Assembly: GCA_016801885.1 (NCBI GenBank)
Contig: CM028895.1
Span: forward strand, 10,626,001 to 10,690,000
Reading direction: 5' to 3'
Source of the DNA: Toxotes chatareus
Taxonomy: Eukaryota > Chordata > Actinopteri > Toxotidae
DNA length: 64,000 nt
Position numbers and translations under genes: made by a program. The notes below the pieces were generated by a model. That model searched no databases, had not been told where the DNA came from, and saw only the letters and a program-made list of their open reading frames with translations. This document shows, piece by piece, positions 50,529 through 63,500 of the stretch (its first letter is position 1; every line of letters begins with the position of its first letter).

Positions 50529-51427
50529 GTAGTCTCCCCCCTGTCCTGGACCCAGGCAACGAAAAGAAAGAAAGCAGTGAAAATCCCAAGTTATGATCTG
50601 GCCAAGCCCTGCCCTGCCTCTACGCAGCTAATACCCAAACATTAAGTAGTCGCATTCTCCGCAGGTGTCGGAGGGAGAATGCGGAACACCTTCAAAGTAC
50701 ACATCAGGTGTCAACAGGCGCATTAAGACCAGCAGACTACAACTCTTTAACCCACTGCACCTCACAGTAGCAGATTTACAGGCCCGAGGAGGCTCCTCAG
50801 ACATGGAACTCATACTCTCTGAACTCCCCGGGCTTATTTTTGAAATATTTTTGGGTGATTGGGTAAAATATTTAAAATTTTAAATACCAAAGGTTCACCT
50901 ATGAAGAAATGCCCTTTTCTACTGATATCAGCAGACTCCATTAACAGTTTGAAATAACATGACCCTTACACAATTGATTTACCAGTCTGTGGAAATAAAG
51001 CCTATCACTTAGGGTGGATAAACTCAGTCTGTGCCCAAGTTTTACAGACACACGTGCGTGCTAACTTGCCTAAATAGACGTAACTGTTATTGTACATACA
51101 TGTATCTGTGTATAATTTAAAATACGTGTAATATTTATGATTTCGACCAAATGTGTCCCTAGGGATTTCTCCCCACATTCGATTTTATTCGTTAAACTTT
51201 AAAGCAAATGTATATAAAGGTGAAACGCCGCGTGCCTGCTCCTCCTCCTCCTAACAACGTCCTTGCCGCGCGTGCTCGTCTTGGCTGGCTTGTGTGCCGG
51301 TGTCATGGCAACAGAAAACCTCCAGACGGTAGGACACCTGGAGGAGGCCTCTCCCCTTCTCTCCCTGTCTGCCTCTGCTTATAACTGAGTCTGGTTTGAG
51401 GGAAGAACAAGGAGCCGCCACACTTTC
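50529..51427. promoter_or_regulatory. shared upstream region of the 193-residue gene and fam228
   Basis: The two genes are head to head here, about 0.9 kb apart. No coding exon was seen. The part near 51230-51320 is richer in CpG and contains GTGTCATGGCAAC (51300-51312), which matches one half of the RFX X-box (RGYAAC as GGCAAC) fully and the other half imperfectly. X-boxes mark many cilium and sperm genes. Confidence 0.4.
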
Positions 51428-51498
51428 ATGGCGCTTCTGACCCAAAAACCAAGGAAGTTTTGGTTCATTTTGGCTCATTTTTTTCTGCTTTTCCCGTG
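51428..51498 (+). other. upstream ORF in the fam228 leader
   Basis: A 23-codon frame (MALLTQKPRKFW... ending in LLFP, then TGA) lies in the presumed first noncoding exon, which ends at a donor AACAAAG|GTAAGA at 51512. It looks like a signal peptide, but the stop is within the same exon and it is out of register with the main start. It is most likely a regulatory uORF, if transcription starts upstream of it. Confidence 0.4.
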
Positions 51499-51774
51499 AA
51501 TATTCAACAAAGGTAAGAAACCACATTAATATGGGGACAAAGGCTCCCAAATTAGAGGTCTCTGTATGGGTTAGATTTAATTTAATTTCATGCAAAATTG
51601 CTCGTCCACAGTTTGTAACCTTTAAGTGATACAAATGTAGTCTATTTAGCCTGTAGCACTGAAGACTGTAGCAAATACCTGTCTGGATTCAGATTTATTG
51701 GGGTCAACAGACCACATAATGAGCTAATTATCAATGATGACGCAAAAATATTTTTTTTTTCTGATGATGCAGGG

Positions 51775-54700
51775 ATGAGCCCCGTGAAGAAGAGCAGTGT
51801 CAGTGGGGTGATCACCTTCCACACACCATTTTCTGTCAGCCTGTTGCAAATACCTGCTAATAAACTGGTAAATATTCACATGATGCACCACAGGCACTTT
51901 AATACGCCAAATACAACCTTTAAAATCAGTTACACTGGGCCTGTTATACACGCACACACATACACTTTTTGTCAGTGTACACTTTTTGTCACCCTGCTTC
52001 ACATTCAAAAAGATAAATTTACTGCTGGGTGCTGCCTAACTCATCAATAACGGCATAATACATGGAAATTTCCTCTCCTACATTCACACTCACTCACTCA
52101 CTCACTCACTCACTCTGTACCGTTGCCATTTCCCAGAGAGAGCACAACTGTTAACTCTTGCCAACTAATAATTTATCACCAGTCTTTTAATGTCATGGAG
52201 GCTTGCGTACCCTTGCCAGCCTGGATAGCTTCACAGGGGTTACAATGCCAGTCTGAACGCATGGCTGAATCCCTTTCTGCCCTGTCTGTGAAGTGACGTG
52301 TCTGAATGTAGGATGCAGGAATCTCAGTGTCTTAGTAAGGCTGAATGAAAAAAGGTTTCAGGTTATGGACAGATAGATATGGTAGCCACTGGTCTTGTCA
52401 CTTAAATGAGAACAGCAGAAAGAAAAAAAATTCAAACCAATCACATGACCAAACCAATTTACCACAAATTAAATTAAGATTGAGGCGTTATTTCAGACAA
52501 ACACAACAAAAAGCACAACAAGGAGGGAAGCTGCTGATACCAAACCTACTAAGTCATGAGTCAAAAAAAATCTCCATGGTGCTCTCACATACATGTCCAA
52601 CCATATGTGTCTGTGTAACAGTGAGAAGCAGCTCATGTTTCCAGGTAGTGACACGATCTGTCACTGCCCGTTGTGCTGGCCTCTGTCACCTTCTGTACAC
52701 CTACATGATTGTGTCTGGTCTGTCTGTGAACTCGAGCTGGGATTTCTACGAGTCAACAATCCACTTGTGGCTCGGCAACTAATGTTTTCATGCATTTCTG
52801 CATTTTAACCGTGGGTAACATTCACTGTTATGAAACAAGATGTAGGTAGATCTGTGGTGTAATTTCAGAGCTGTAACTAGAGCATGTTTTTACATTGTTA
52901 CGGATCACAGTGTCAGTATCCACAGAAGCAATCCACTTGTGTTTCAGGAGTGCACGGCAGACCCTAGGGACGCCACAGACACCAGCAAGTTGCCGTCTCA
53001 GCCAAGCTTGAGGCAGAGGAGCACCAGCGGATGTGTAAGAGCAGGGAAAAGGGACGAGGCCTCACCCTCTGGGCCACTGCCAGGAACCAAACGGGACTGG
53101 CTCTCTCACACCTCCCTCAGACAACTGCAGGTAGTGCAAACATCCACAAGCAGGCACACACAAAGACAAGGTGACTTTTCTTATTGGACGTGTTTCCATT
53201 TAGGCAAAGATAGAGGCTGAAAATCAGCAGGCGAGAGAAATAATCCAACCTTTACTGGACACAGAAAATGGTTTTGTGAAGGTAAGATGCTGAAAATGTA
53301 CAGTTTCTTTCTTCTAAGTTGCTTTCCTGTCTGGATGCAGCTTTTTCCATTATTTTACTCTTCATGATGTTACTAAATGATTAAAAAAAGACTTTAAATA
53401 GCAGGGAAACATATTGACTGGCTGACATTTGTCATCATTAAGGAGCTGGAGAGGTTTCTGAGCCAAAGGGATGTGGCAGAGCTGAGGAGGAGGGAGCTGC
53501 TGCACAAGCGCTGGACTGAGCATGTATGGTTTCCCCTCCAGAGGAGAGTAGAGGAACATGTGTCTAGCTGTAGCCCTGAGGAGGCCAAGAGCCGCCAGCG
53601 CTTGTACAATCACTACCTCCATCACTGCAATGCCAAGGTTATGCTAAAACTCAGACTTTCCTTTATGCCTTGATAAATAATACAAAACGAAACAAAGCTT
53701 ATGCAAGAGAGTATTTATTTATGTATTTATCTAACTCAAGCTACTGTAATATCGTTCATCTTCAGGGTTTTGTGTTTCTGGAAACGTATGATCTAAAGGA
53801 GTACAATCCTTTTCTTCTCAACATTAAAAAGCCACACTACTTAAAGGTGATTTTTATATCTCCCTCAATATATGAAAAAAAAAAAAAAAACAGTTTTAGA
53901 CATATTCAGATATTTCTAATGTGTCTATTACTGACAGTATACTCACCGCTTTAACCCTAGCTCAATACAGCTGACTTAAAGGACTCGTTGCATCTTCAGT
54001 TAGACGAAAGACTGAGGGAAAAGAGAACAGCCCGTTCTTGTGAAGCAGGTATCTGAGTATTTTCTTTCAATTTTTAACCAAAAGGAAATTTAAGACTTTG
54101 CTTTGAGTTTGAGCAGAAATTACTGCAGTGGCATTTCCTCCTAAATGTGGGGAAATTACAGTGAGATTATGTTACTTTTGAAAGAAGCAATAGCTCAATC
54201 TTTCTTATTCAAATGTACATTCAACATATTCAAGTTATATTCATAAGCAAAAAGCTTTGCCTTACTTGGTCTGGTAGGAGCAAATAACTTGTGGTGGTTA
54301 ATGTTGGCAAACTTAAGGTAAACATTTCTGTATAAAGCACATTACTGAGTCAGGTCACTAACTTTATGACTCATCTCCACTGGTGCTGCTGTTACATTAG
54401 TTTAGCTAAATGCTAAACAGTAGTTTTGCATTTATATTTATCCCATTACTATCACTTTTAACTTCAGCTTGGCTCAACCCAAATAAATATAAATCCTAAT
54501 TAGCTGTAAAGCATTAGACAGATTTGTGGTGGTTTATAAATCTATTCAAATTATAAACCAATTTCTGTTCTATCTTAGGATGTAAATACACAAGGAGACC
54601 AGTAGAGAAGCTACCTGAGCGTGTTCGTCCTCTTAGTGAGTCTGTGTCGCTTCATGCATCATCCAGTTATCCAGTCTCTGCATCCAGGAAAACTCCAGTG

Positions 54701-55030
54701 GATGATGAGACTGAAGGAAGGAAATCCAGCAGGTAAATGTACATATTATTAAGAGAATTACAGTTTTATATTTAAACCACATTTTAACGACGACTGTGTG
54801 ACACAGCTGCATCATTACTCTAGTTAAGAATCACAGCAATAAGTTGTGTGTGAGAAGTAATGTCACGCAAATGTGTCTCGTCCAGGCTCGACACGATACC
54901 ATACCACGTAAGTGCAAGTGCCACACCTGATGGAAGGTGCCGCCAGACCGGCTGCTGGTTCTCCACATGTGGATTTCGCAAACAACCAGCAGGTTTACAG
55001 CAACTCCAGTCCTTGCCTACATCCAAATAA
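51775..55030 (+). CDS. fam228: FAM228 family protein
   Basis: Eight coding exons: 51775-51867, 52948-53130, 53204-53281, 53443-53637, 53766-53846, 53961-54048, 54579-54732, 54886-55030; 338 codons with consistent phases. The ATG is two bases into exon 2; exon 1 is noncoding. The family core spans about residues 93-206: IIQPLLDTENGFVKELERFL, then RDVAELRRRELLHKRWTEHV, then YDLKEYNPFLLN and LREKRTARSCEAG. This matches mammalian FAM228A/FAM228B, whose biochemical role is unknown. Residues 32-92 and the tail are poorly conserved and low in hydrophobics. The gene sits next to itsn2, as FAM228A/B do near ITSN2 in human 2p23. Whether this corresponds to A or B cannot be decided. Beyond 54908 a second frame stays open to about 55229, so the tail deserves transcript support. 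Confidence 0.85.
52086..52115. repeat. (CACT)n microsatellite
   Basis: About seven tetranucleotide units in fam228 between coding exons 1 and 2. Confidence 0.9.
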
Positions 55031-55031
55031 A
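55026..55031 (+). terminator. candidate poly(A) signal overlapping the fam228 stop codon
   Basis: AATAAA begins inside the final AAA codon, contains the TAA stop and runs one base past it. If used, the 3' UTR would be only some 15-30 bases. Confidence 0.35.
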
Positions 55032-55202
55032 ATCCTTGGTTTACACACATCTTCACCTCTATTCACGTCTAACTACCTCACAGTTTTCCCAGGTACCACA
55101 CCCGAAAGTGTTATTGTGCAGGACTCCAGGAAAACAAGGATGAGCTGGGAAAGAAGTGAAACTGACAGCCACAGCAAAGAAAAATATTTCCTGTGTCTAC
55201 AT

Positions 55203-55208
55203 TTTATT
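55203..55208 (-). terminator. itsn2: candidate poly(A) signal of itsn2
   Basis: AATAAA on the minus strand about 620 bases after the itsn2 stop at 55827-55829. It lies between the convergent fam228 and itsn2 coding regions. Confidence 0.4.
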
Positions 55209-55826
55209 CGTGCCATTTTCAGGATTTAATGACGTACTTGGTCACACCATAAGCGTAACCTTTGACATTACATTGTACAGTAGTGTGCAACATAGAAATG
55301 CAAAACAAGTATACTGTATGTGTGGCAGGGTGAATTATATAACAGGGTATGTGAACCTTGTCAGACAGGTTCCTTAATTAAGGGGGGAAATAGTATTGTG
55401 TACAAATTAGTGTATATGATACAAAAATATTAGATTTCTTAACCCTTCAGGAAAACTACCTGGTTGCATTTTAAGGCATGTCTGCGTTTCCAAGTCGTGA
55501 ATATTAAAGTACTGGCTATTCACATTTTTTGCTGGTTTGTTTGTAGCAAGAATTCCCTTTTCCACCATAAATGACTACTTCTGAGGACATTTCACCAGTT
55601 TGTCACTCTACATTTTTGGCAAGGCCTCCTTCCCTTTCTGCTTGAGGTCACTTTAAATGGGTCCAGATGGCTCAGGGCAGAAATAAGGTGGTGACAATAA
55701 AATCAAGAGTTCGTCTAACATCGCTTGCCCTGCTACGAACAGGCACTTTAAGGCTGTTTTGCTCATGTAAAATGTCTTCTCTTCATGATCTCTGTGCCAG
55801 AGGGAGTGTTTGGCCACGTGTTGTCC

Positions 55827-57503
55827 TCATTTGCTTGGCTCATAAAGCTGTAGATCTAGTTTTACCCAAACTTCTCCAGTGGGGACTTCATGCAGTAGAA
55901 GGCTTCGGTTTGCAGCACCTTTGCTCTCCATCTCTTTCTTGATAGTTGCCACAGGAACTTCAGTCCGACCCAGGAAATCTGGACAGGCAGGAAACGGTCA
56001 TTTAGAACAACTGCAGTTATTTGTGCTTTTAAGATAAAATTTACACACACAGCTTCAAGGGCTTTCATTATCTGAAAGTTCAAATAAAATCTGATAATAT
56101 ATTGGCTGAAGCAGCAGCAACAACAACATAGTCACTGAAAAAAGAAGAGAAAAAGACAGTAGCATAAACAAAAAACAGGGGGATGTCTATTGCTTGGGAA
56201 AAAATAATTGTTATAACAAGGCAGAAGCAGTCATCAGAACCTGGCAGGTATTCAGTGATCATGTGTGTCCCCTTCATCCTGTACTGTCAGGACAAATTGG
56301 ACAAAAAGCCTTACAATTCATCCTGTTGGAGTCAGCATTGTGTGTGTCTGTGTGTGTGCGCCCATCTTATCGACTAACCATCTGGTGAGAACTGGTCTTT
56401 CTCGAACACAGCGATGCACAGGACGTCTTGATAGAGGTCTTTAATAAAGAACTGGCAGTTGAAATTCCACTTGGGGTTCAGAGTGTCGCTGATGGGTCGG
56501 GAGGTGTAGCACTGAGCCCCCATCGTCAGCTCACAGTACGGGTTACTCTTACCTTTAGAGACACGATGAGGGTTTCTTAATTAACTAGTCGTTACTTTTG
56601 CAAAATCACATTAATGTACTTAGTATTTCCTGAAGAAACAGAACTCTGAACATTCGTATCCCGTTACAGGGCCTCACCATTGGGCTTACAGGCCTTGAGC
56701 TCCTGAGCTCCAGTGACAGTCACCAGCAGTCGGCCGATACCGCTGGTTTTCAGGGAACGTGCTAAAACAAACGCAGAGTCATTAGATGCATGAACAGGTT
56801 TTGTCAAGTCAAGTCAATTTTATTTATATAGTGCCTAATCATAACTGAAGTTATCTCAAGACACTTTTTATATAGAAAAACTGGTCTGCCTCGACCAGTT
56901 GGGTTGGGAGTTGGGGGGGGTCAAGCAAGAGCAGGAGGAAAGAGAACATAGCACAGTGCAAGGTTCCAAATAATGATAATGATAGCAAGGCCGAAAGTAA
57001 TAAAAAGACAAAGGTAGGATTAGTAAGGACTGATAACAATACAAACAATAACAATAGTAGAACTAATGATAATAAGATTAACTACAGGACTAATAATAAG
57101 AATTAATGAGACTAATTATGGGGCAGTAGGTGGCCCACAGCCGCCGGCCCAGACCCCACAGCTCTGAGGACAGATGAACCTGCAGAGAGCGACAGCAAAA
57201 CGGAAGAGAGGCAAGAAAGCACAAAACTACGGCAAAGGGAAGAAGTCATCTGTTGAAAATAATATTTAATAAATATGATGAACACAGATGGTAAAAGGCC
57301 TAATAACAGTCGCTAATGTGTTGTACTGTATGTGATATTTAACTGGTTATTAAGGTGGCATTAAGGTGGTAGTGTAATTAACTTTGGGTGTAACTGGGCG
57401 ACTGTTCATGTATCCCATTGCAATGCAGTCCAACCTGTTGTTTACTGCTGCTAATGGAGATGAACTGCTGTGTTAGGACACTCTAAATCCTGCTGAAAAA
57501 CTT

Positions 57504-57549
<46 letters not shown>

Positions 57550-60500
57550 TTCACTTCACAGCTTCACTTAGTGGAAAAGTGGCTGTGTTAACCTTGGTAC
57601 GCCTTCTCTCTCTTTTTCTTCTCGGTTTCTATGAAATGTTCAGATGCCGCTTTGATTTTCTGGACCCACGTCGTCCTGTAGCAAAACAGGAAACAAATTG
57701 AATACTCCAGACAGACATATTCAGGTCTTTGCTGAGATTTGTGCAGATGCCCACATGCGTGCACTTGTACCTCTCGTTCAAGGTCTCAGTTTTGAGCGTG
57801 TAGACACGATCGATGTGCGAGACGTGGAAGAGCGGCTCGTCGCTGGATGGGTCGGGAGGCATTTTCACCAAAACCTCATTCAGAAATAAAGGCTGGAAAA
57901 GAAAATAAACTGATGAATGAATGACATATGATCTGATAATTATAAATAAACAAAACAACACTAGTAGTATTCATTTTATATTCCTTTGTCTGAGAAAAGT
58001 ACTTTGCCTCTCGCTTACTGTTTTGTACATCTTCAGCTGTATGTTGGTCTTGGGGCTGAATAGCTTGTCTGGTCCTGAGGAGGAGAAGGGTTTGGCGCTG
58101 TGCGTGAGGAGGAGGAAATCATTGAAGAGGAAAGCCCACAGCTCCCTGCTGCTTTTGGTTTTGTACAGCCGACCGCTGTGGAGCAGCTTGCGGGGCCCGA
58201 GGCAGTTAGTCAGCGAGTTGAAGGCCAAGTGCTGAAAGAGAGACGGGGAGGCGGTAAGGCATGACTGAGGAGAGATGTAGGAAAGGAACCAAGTACAGCA
58301 AAGTGGTTTAGTCATTTAATGCATTTTCCTTGGTAGCTATACTGTACAGAAATGATAACATAACCTTAAGCAGCTAGACATGCCGTTATTCAAATGTGTT
58401 ACTTGTGGGTGTGTTTACCTCTATAGGTCCCTCACACTGGACGTGGCTCTGTATCCACTCCAGCCGGTCTGAGTTCTCCTTCTCTCTGACCCCCTCGTTG
58501 ACCTGAGAGCACAGCTCCTCAGCTCGCTCCAGAGCTTCTCTCAGGGGCATGCGGTCAGCATGGCCATCTGGCGTGTGCTCCAGGATCTGAACAACAGAAA
58601 CATGAAAGCAGACAGAGAGAGGTAGATTTAGACATTGAGTATCATTTTAAAAAGTGGTAATTAGACACGTAGAGAGCATTTTCCACGTACATTCTTGATT
58701 AGCAGGGGGTAGCGTGTGATCCTCTGCATGGGCTTGAGGAGGAAGCTGGACAGTGGCATTCCTTTACAGCGGTAGTTAGTGGCGATCTTCTGCTCAAGAC
58801 GAGGCAGCCAGTGAGAGAGATAAAGATTTATATGTTATTATATTATCTCACAGAACCCTGTGCGCCCTCTCTGTTTTTTCCACAGCTCAGTACCTTAAGG
58901 AAGTCTTTAAAGTCGGGCTGGTTGTGGGTTTTGCTCTGCAAAAGGGCAGCGGCGTTGAGCTGGCAGGAGCAGAAGCTGATGTAGGGCTGCATGTGTGCGA
59001 GCTCCGACGCCAGCAGGTCTCCTATGAGCTGAACCGGCATGTTCTCTCCTCCTGTCTTTTTCCGGACACGCAGGGCCCTGGGACACAGATGATGATAATG
59101 ATGATGTGAAACACTTAAAAGATTTGTCTTACACCTTCAGGCATTTGTACTGAAGTCAGACAGAGAAGTCAACAGAGTGGAATAACTCAAACTCTTGGAG
59201 TCAGTGGGCTTTTAGAAATGGACCAAATCTCAAGTGTTGCCGCTCTGATCTCCAGCTCATGCAAACAGTTGTGTGTCTGTGTGTGTGTCTGTGTGTAAAT
59301 CTGTTCTTTTCAGTTTGCAGCCCAGAAATAATAAGAGGGAATTCATAGTTGAAGCAAAATAGATTAAAGACATTTAAAAAGGATGGTTAAAGGTGTGTGT
59401 GTGTGTGTGTGTGTGGCACCTACTTGAGCAGTTTGGTGTTACACATAATCAGCTCCCTCCAGTTAACAAAGATCACCGCCATCTCATCTTCTGTTAGTCG
59501 GCCTGATTCAGACATGGGTTTGTAGAAAACCTGAAATACAAAAAAAACATACACAAACAAACACAAACAGAAACAATTTCAGTGCTTCAAATTTCCGAGC
59601 AAGGCAGACAATTTTCTAAATATTCCTGAATGTCTGAATGCGTGTGTGTCTGTACCTCTAGTACCAACTCCAGGTCCTCCACATACGTCTCCTCAGTCTG
59701 GATGAGCTCATGGATGTAACCCTGTCTCTTCCTCTCCTGAGGGGTCATGGTGTCCAGCGTCATCAGGTCGGCACACCCTATAGCGCACATACACACATGC
59801 CCATGCAAACAAACACACATGCAGGCATGCATGCGTGCATGCACGGACACACACCAGCAGCATGTTCAAGGCAAAACACACGCACAAACACCTTCCTGTC
59901 AAATCACTGACATGCACAAAGTAAGCACTGTTGTAAAAAACGCTACGCGCACCAGCATGTTAAAATCTCCCTTTATTATCAGTTCTATGATATTTTATTT
60001 ACATTTAATGCACAGACAAGAGTGAGGCACATTGTAGTTGCAGGACTTAAGGAACATACCAGGGAATGCTAATGCTAACAACACTGCTACCGGGGACTCT
60101 GGCTCAAAGAAAAATGAAGCACCTTTCACGGTGGAGTGCTGGTTCCCAATGATTGCATAGATGTAAATGAATAACGTAGCTAATGCTGGAGTGAAAGAGC
60201 AGTGGAAGACTCAGTTGGTAGTTCAAGTCTTTGAGGTTCAAACTTGGCAAAAGTTGTAAAGATGTAAATGTCAGCAGTGTGGTGTCGTTTTCTCTGAATC
60301 TATTCTTCACTGTGGGTATGCTAACATCTGCATGTTCTTTTTTTTTGCTGGTGATATCACAGTTCAGGATGAGGAGGCTCGATTTTATACTTGGAAGCAT
60401 TAATAAATGGAAGAGTGCATAAGAAATGATGATAGTAACACAGTCAGTTTTAATTCAAGCAATGTGTTAGCAAGCAGCAATAAAGGTTACTGGGGATTTA

Positions 60501-63500
60501 AGCAACAGTGAGTCTTCACATTGGTCCATTTTTAGCAAGGTTTAATGTTGTTAGTGCAAGAATGAGTGACCCTGTTAAAAAACTCTTTATCATACTGATT
60601 CATAGCCTTAATTTAAAAAACTAAATGACTTCGCTCTGATGCCATTTACATATTATTTTAATTATACTGTGTAACCAAACTATACCATACCAAATACTGA
60701 TCTGTATTTCCATTCATTTTTTAGCAAAACTACACTTTTCATGCTTTTGTATCAGAGGGACAAAAGCCTCTAAAACTCATGTAAAGCTGCCTTGCTCTCT
60801 TGGTTAATTAGTTAATTAAAGAAAACACGAGAGAGGAGAGAGCACGCAGGGGGTAAGTGTGAGAAATCAATGCAGACTAGGAAAAGACAGAAAAGGAAAT
60901 TTAAAAAAGAGCAGGTAAAAGAAGCAAAAAGGGGGAGGGCCAAAAGCAGAGGAGAACATCACAGTCCTAAACAAGTGAGATGGAAAGCGCAGAGCTGGGC
61001 TGTTCTTGCTGGCGGCTGGGCCTCCTGTTGCGACAGGGCAATTCGGAGTGGCTCAGACAGAAAGGGTGAGGAAGAGGAGGAGGAGAAAGAGGAGGAGGAG
61101 GAGAGAAGAAAGCCAGCATTACTGTCCTACAGAGGAAAGAAAAAAAACAGAGATGAAGTGGAGGAGCGGGAGGGGGAGGTGAGTGAGATGAGGGAGAGAC
61201 GGAGAGACAGCAGACATTAATATAGTTTTAATATTAATGTTGGACTCTTACATGCAGGTGCATTAATAATGCATTTCTGGAAATGTAAATGTTATTGACA
61301 GTCACATCAGCTGGAACATGATGGTAATTTCGTACATTTTAATTCTGTGATGAAGTGAAGACTTTGCTTGTATACTGGGCTGTGAATAAGTCACAACATG
61401 TTCATTAGATTTAAAGTTTCATTATGTTTTGTGTCTGCGGCTTTAACAAATTCATACTAATTAAACGTCCAGTGTGTTCACTCTTGTTAACAGAGATCCG
61501 CTGCTGAGGAGAATGTGTAAGCTATGAATACTAACTCAAACACACACATCCTGCTTCCAAAAGTTTTGTTTTTTTTATTTCCAGACCAGCTATGTGTGAA
61601 TGAGCAGTGAATATACATGAGTGGAATCACACCCATCCTGACATACTGCAGTGATTAGTGTACTGTAAATACAGTAGCATGTTCTGTGGACAAACTCATT
61701 GTATGTCCCAGTGAAAATGAAGGTTCCATTTCAAGAAATGTGACTGATTAATTTGAAACTCACCAGTGATTGTTCTGTTTTGTTGACCCAGTGATTTGTA
61801 GGCAAAGCCTGTTTAAAAGAATAGTTTGCCATTCTGAGAAATACGTCTATTCACTTTCTTGCTGAGGGTTAGATGAAAAGATTGACCCCATGACAACAGT
61901 GTGAGAGTGGTATCAAGCTTCTCATCTAACTCTTGGTGATTCTCAAAATGTCAAACTATTCCTTTAAATGATTTTAAACTGCTGGTGCAGTCTGCTTAGG
62001 GAAACTTAAAAGGCCCGGTCCATTATGTTTACTTGAATTAGAGGAAATTTAACATTTATTTAACATTATTCTTCTAAATTTAACAAGATTCAAGGTGCCG
62101 TCCATTTCACAAACAATATGTAGGAGGATTAAGCCTTTTAAGTGCAGTGGGTTTATGTTCACCAGTGATCCCTCAGTGATTGACAGAAACCAGCTACTTG
62201 AAGCTTACCGTCAGTCTCTCCATGCTCTGACATGGATGAGGAATCTACTGTACCTAGAGTGAGCCAAGTCAACCAATGAGATTTACCAGCAGCAAGACGG
62301 AAGTTTGTTTCTACAGCTGATAAACATGTTTTCCATTTGAAACCGCAGTCTTATCTCTCCCCACCAACAGGACTCCCACAATAATTCCAACTCAGTGGGT
62401 GAATTATTGATTTTCTCTCAAGTGGTATGACAGAGAAATATTGTGTTATATAAAAATTGTCCCTCAGGACAAAAAAAAAAAAAAAGTTGTTAAGATGAAA
62501 ACAAGAAACAAAAACACTGGGGTTTACTCACATTGCTGGCTGGGGTCTGATTCTGTTGTCATCTTTACATAGTTGGTGGGCAGCAGGCCTGTGACCCCGT
62601 TAGATTCTCCCTTCCACCAATCAGGGTTTGTCTTGTCCAGGATGTTGATCAGCTGACCCTTGGAGAAGCTCAGCTCATCCCGATTGGCAGCAGTGTAGTC
62701 GTACATTGCGATAACTTGGCACACTGAGAAATCAGAGACACAACGGACGGAACAGGGTTCTACACATTGACTGTACATGAAGAGGTTTTACATGAATACA
62801 CTATTTTCAGACAAAATTAAATCAGTTTTGGTTATTTTACATGAGACAGTCGTGTTTCTGTTTTTCTATGTGCTAATCTCAAGGTTGATCCACTGTCAAT
62901 TCAGAGTTTTCTTTTTTATTTTAACTCTTAACAAATAATAAGAACTAAAGCATTTTTTTCTGAAAAACACATGAAATGGTTTGTGTTTAGCCATGCATAT
63001 TTAATGTTAATGTCGAAACACTTGGATTTGAAGCCTAGTTTTCGAGGGCTTTGGATGTTTCAGTGTACTTAGTAATAGATTTTCAAAAAACTCTCCAGTC
63101 CATTGAAAATGCCAAGTCTTTTTTTAAATGGTTTTCTGGGATTATAACTGAAAAAGAATTGCTACGGTAATTGGATATTAGTAAAGTGACCGTCAGTGCT
63201 GTTCAAGTGTAAAAATTCACAAAATGCCAACTGCTGCACACGGCAATTTTGTCAGGAAGTGTGGCTACTGATATTTCCTCAGTCATTCCATAGGTTAATC
63301 ACTTACGGATCCATAGAATTACAGTAATTTAATAGCATTTGTACCACACTTGTTTCATGCATGAATTCATAGTTTATAATTTAAAAATATGGAGGTACTG
63401 AATTGCGACCACAGTTACTGGCGGTGTTCTCTGGTCAATTGTAGCCTAGAATTATAAATGTGTCCTGTTAAAGTGATTCTGGATTACCCTTTGGTAAAGT

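Larger units (their letters stand above)
59778..62531 (-). other. large itsn2 intron between the last SH3 exon and the DH domain
   Basis: About 2.75 kb without a recognised exon. It contains a short CA/GCAT-rich stretch near 59790-59860, a GA-rich tract (about 61062-61205) and a fold-back element (61812-61968). In human this is the boundary near which short and long intersectin isoforms diverge. A short-isoform terminal exon would sit here, and none was identified: the SH3 exon reads through its donor to TGA after two more codons (62522-62530), which could end a short form. Confidence 0.5.
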
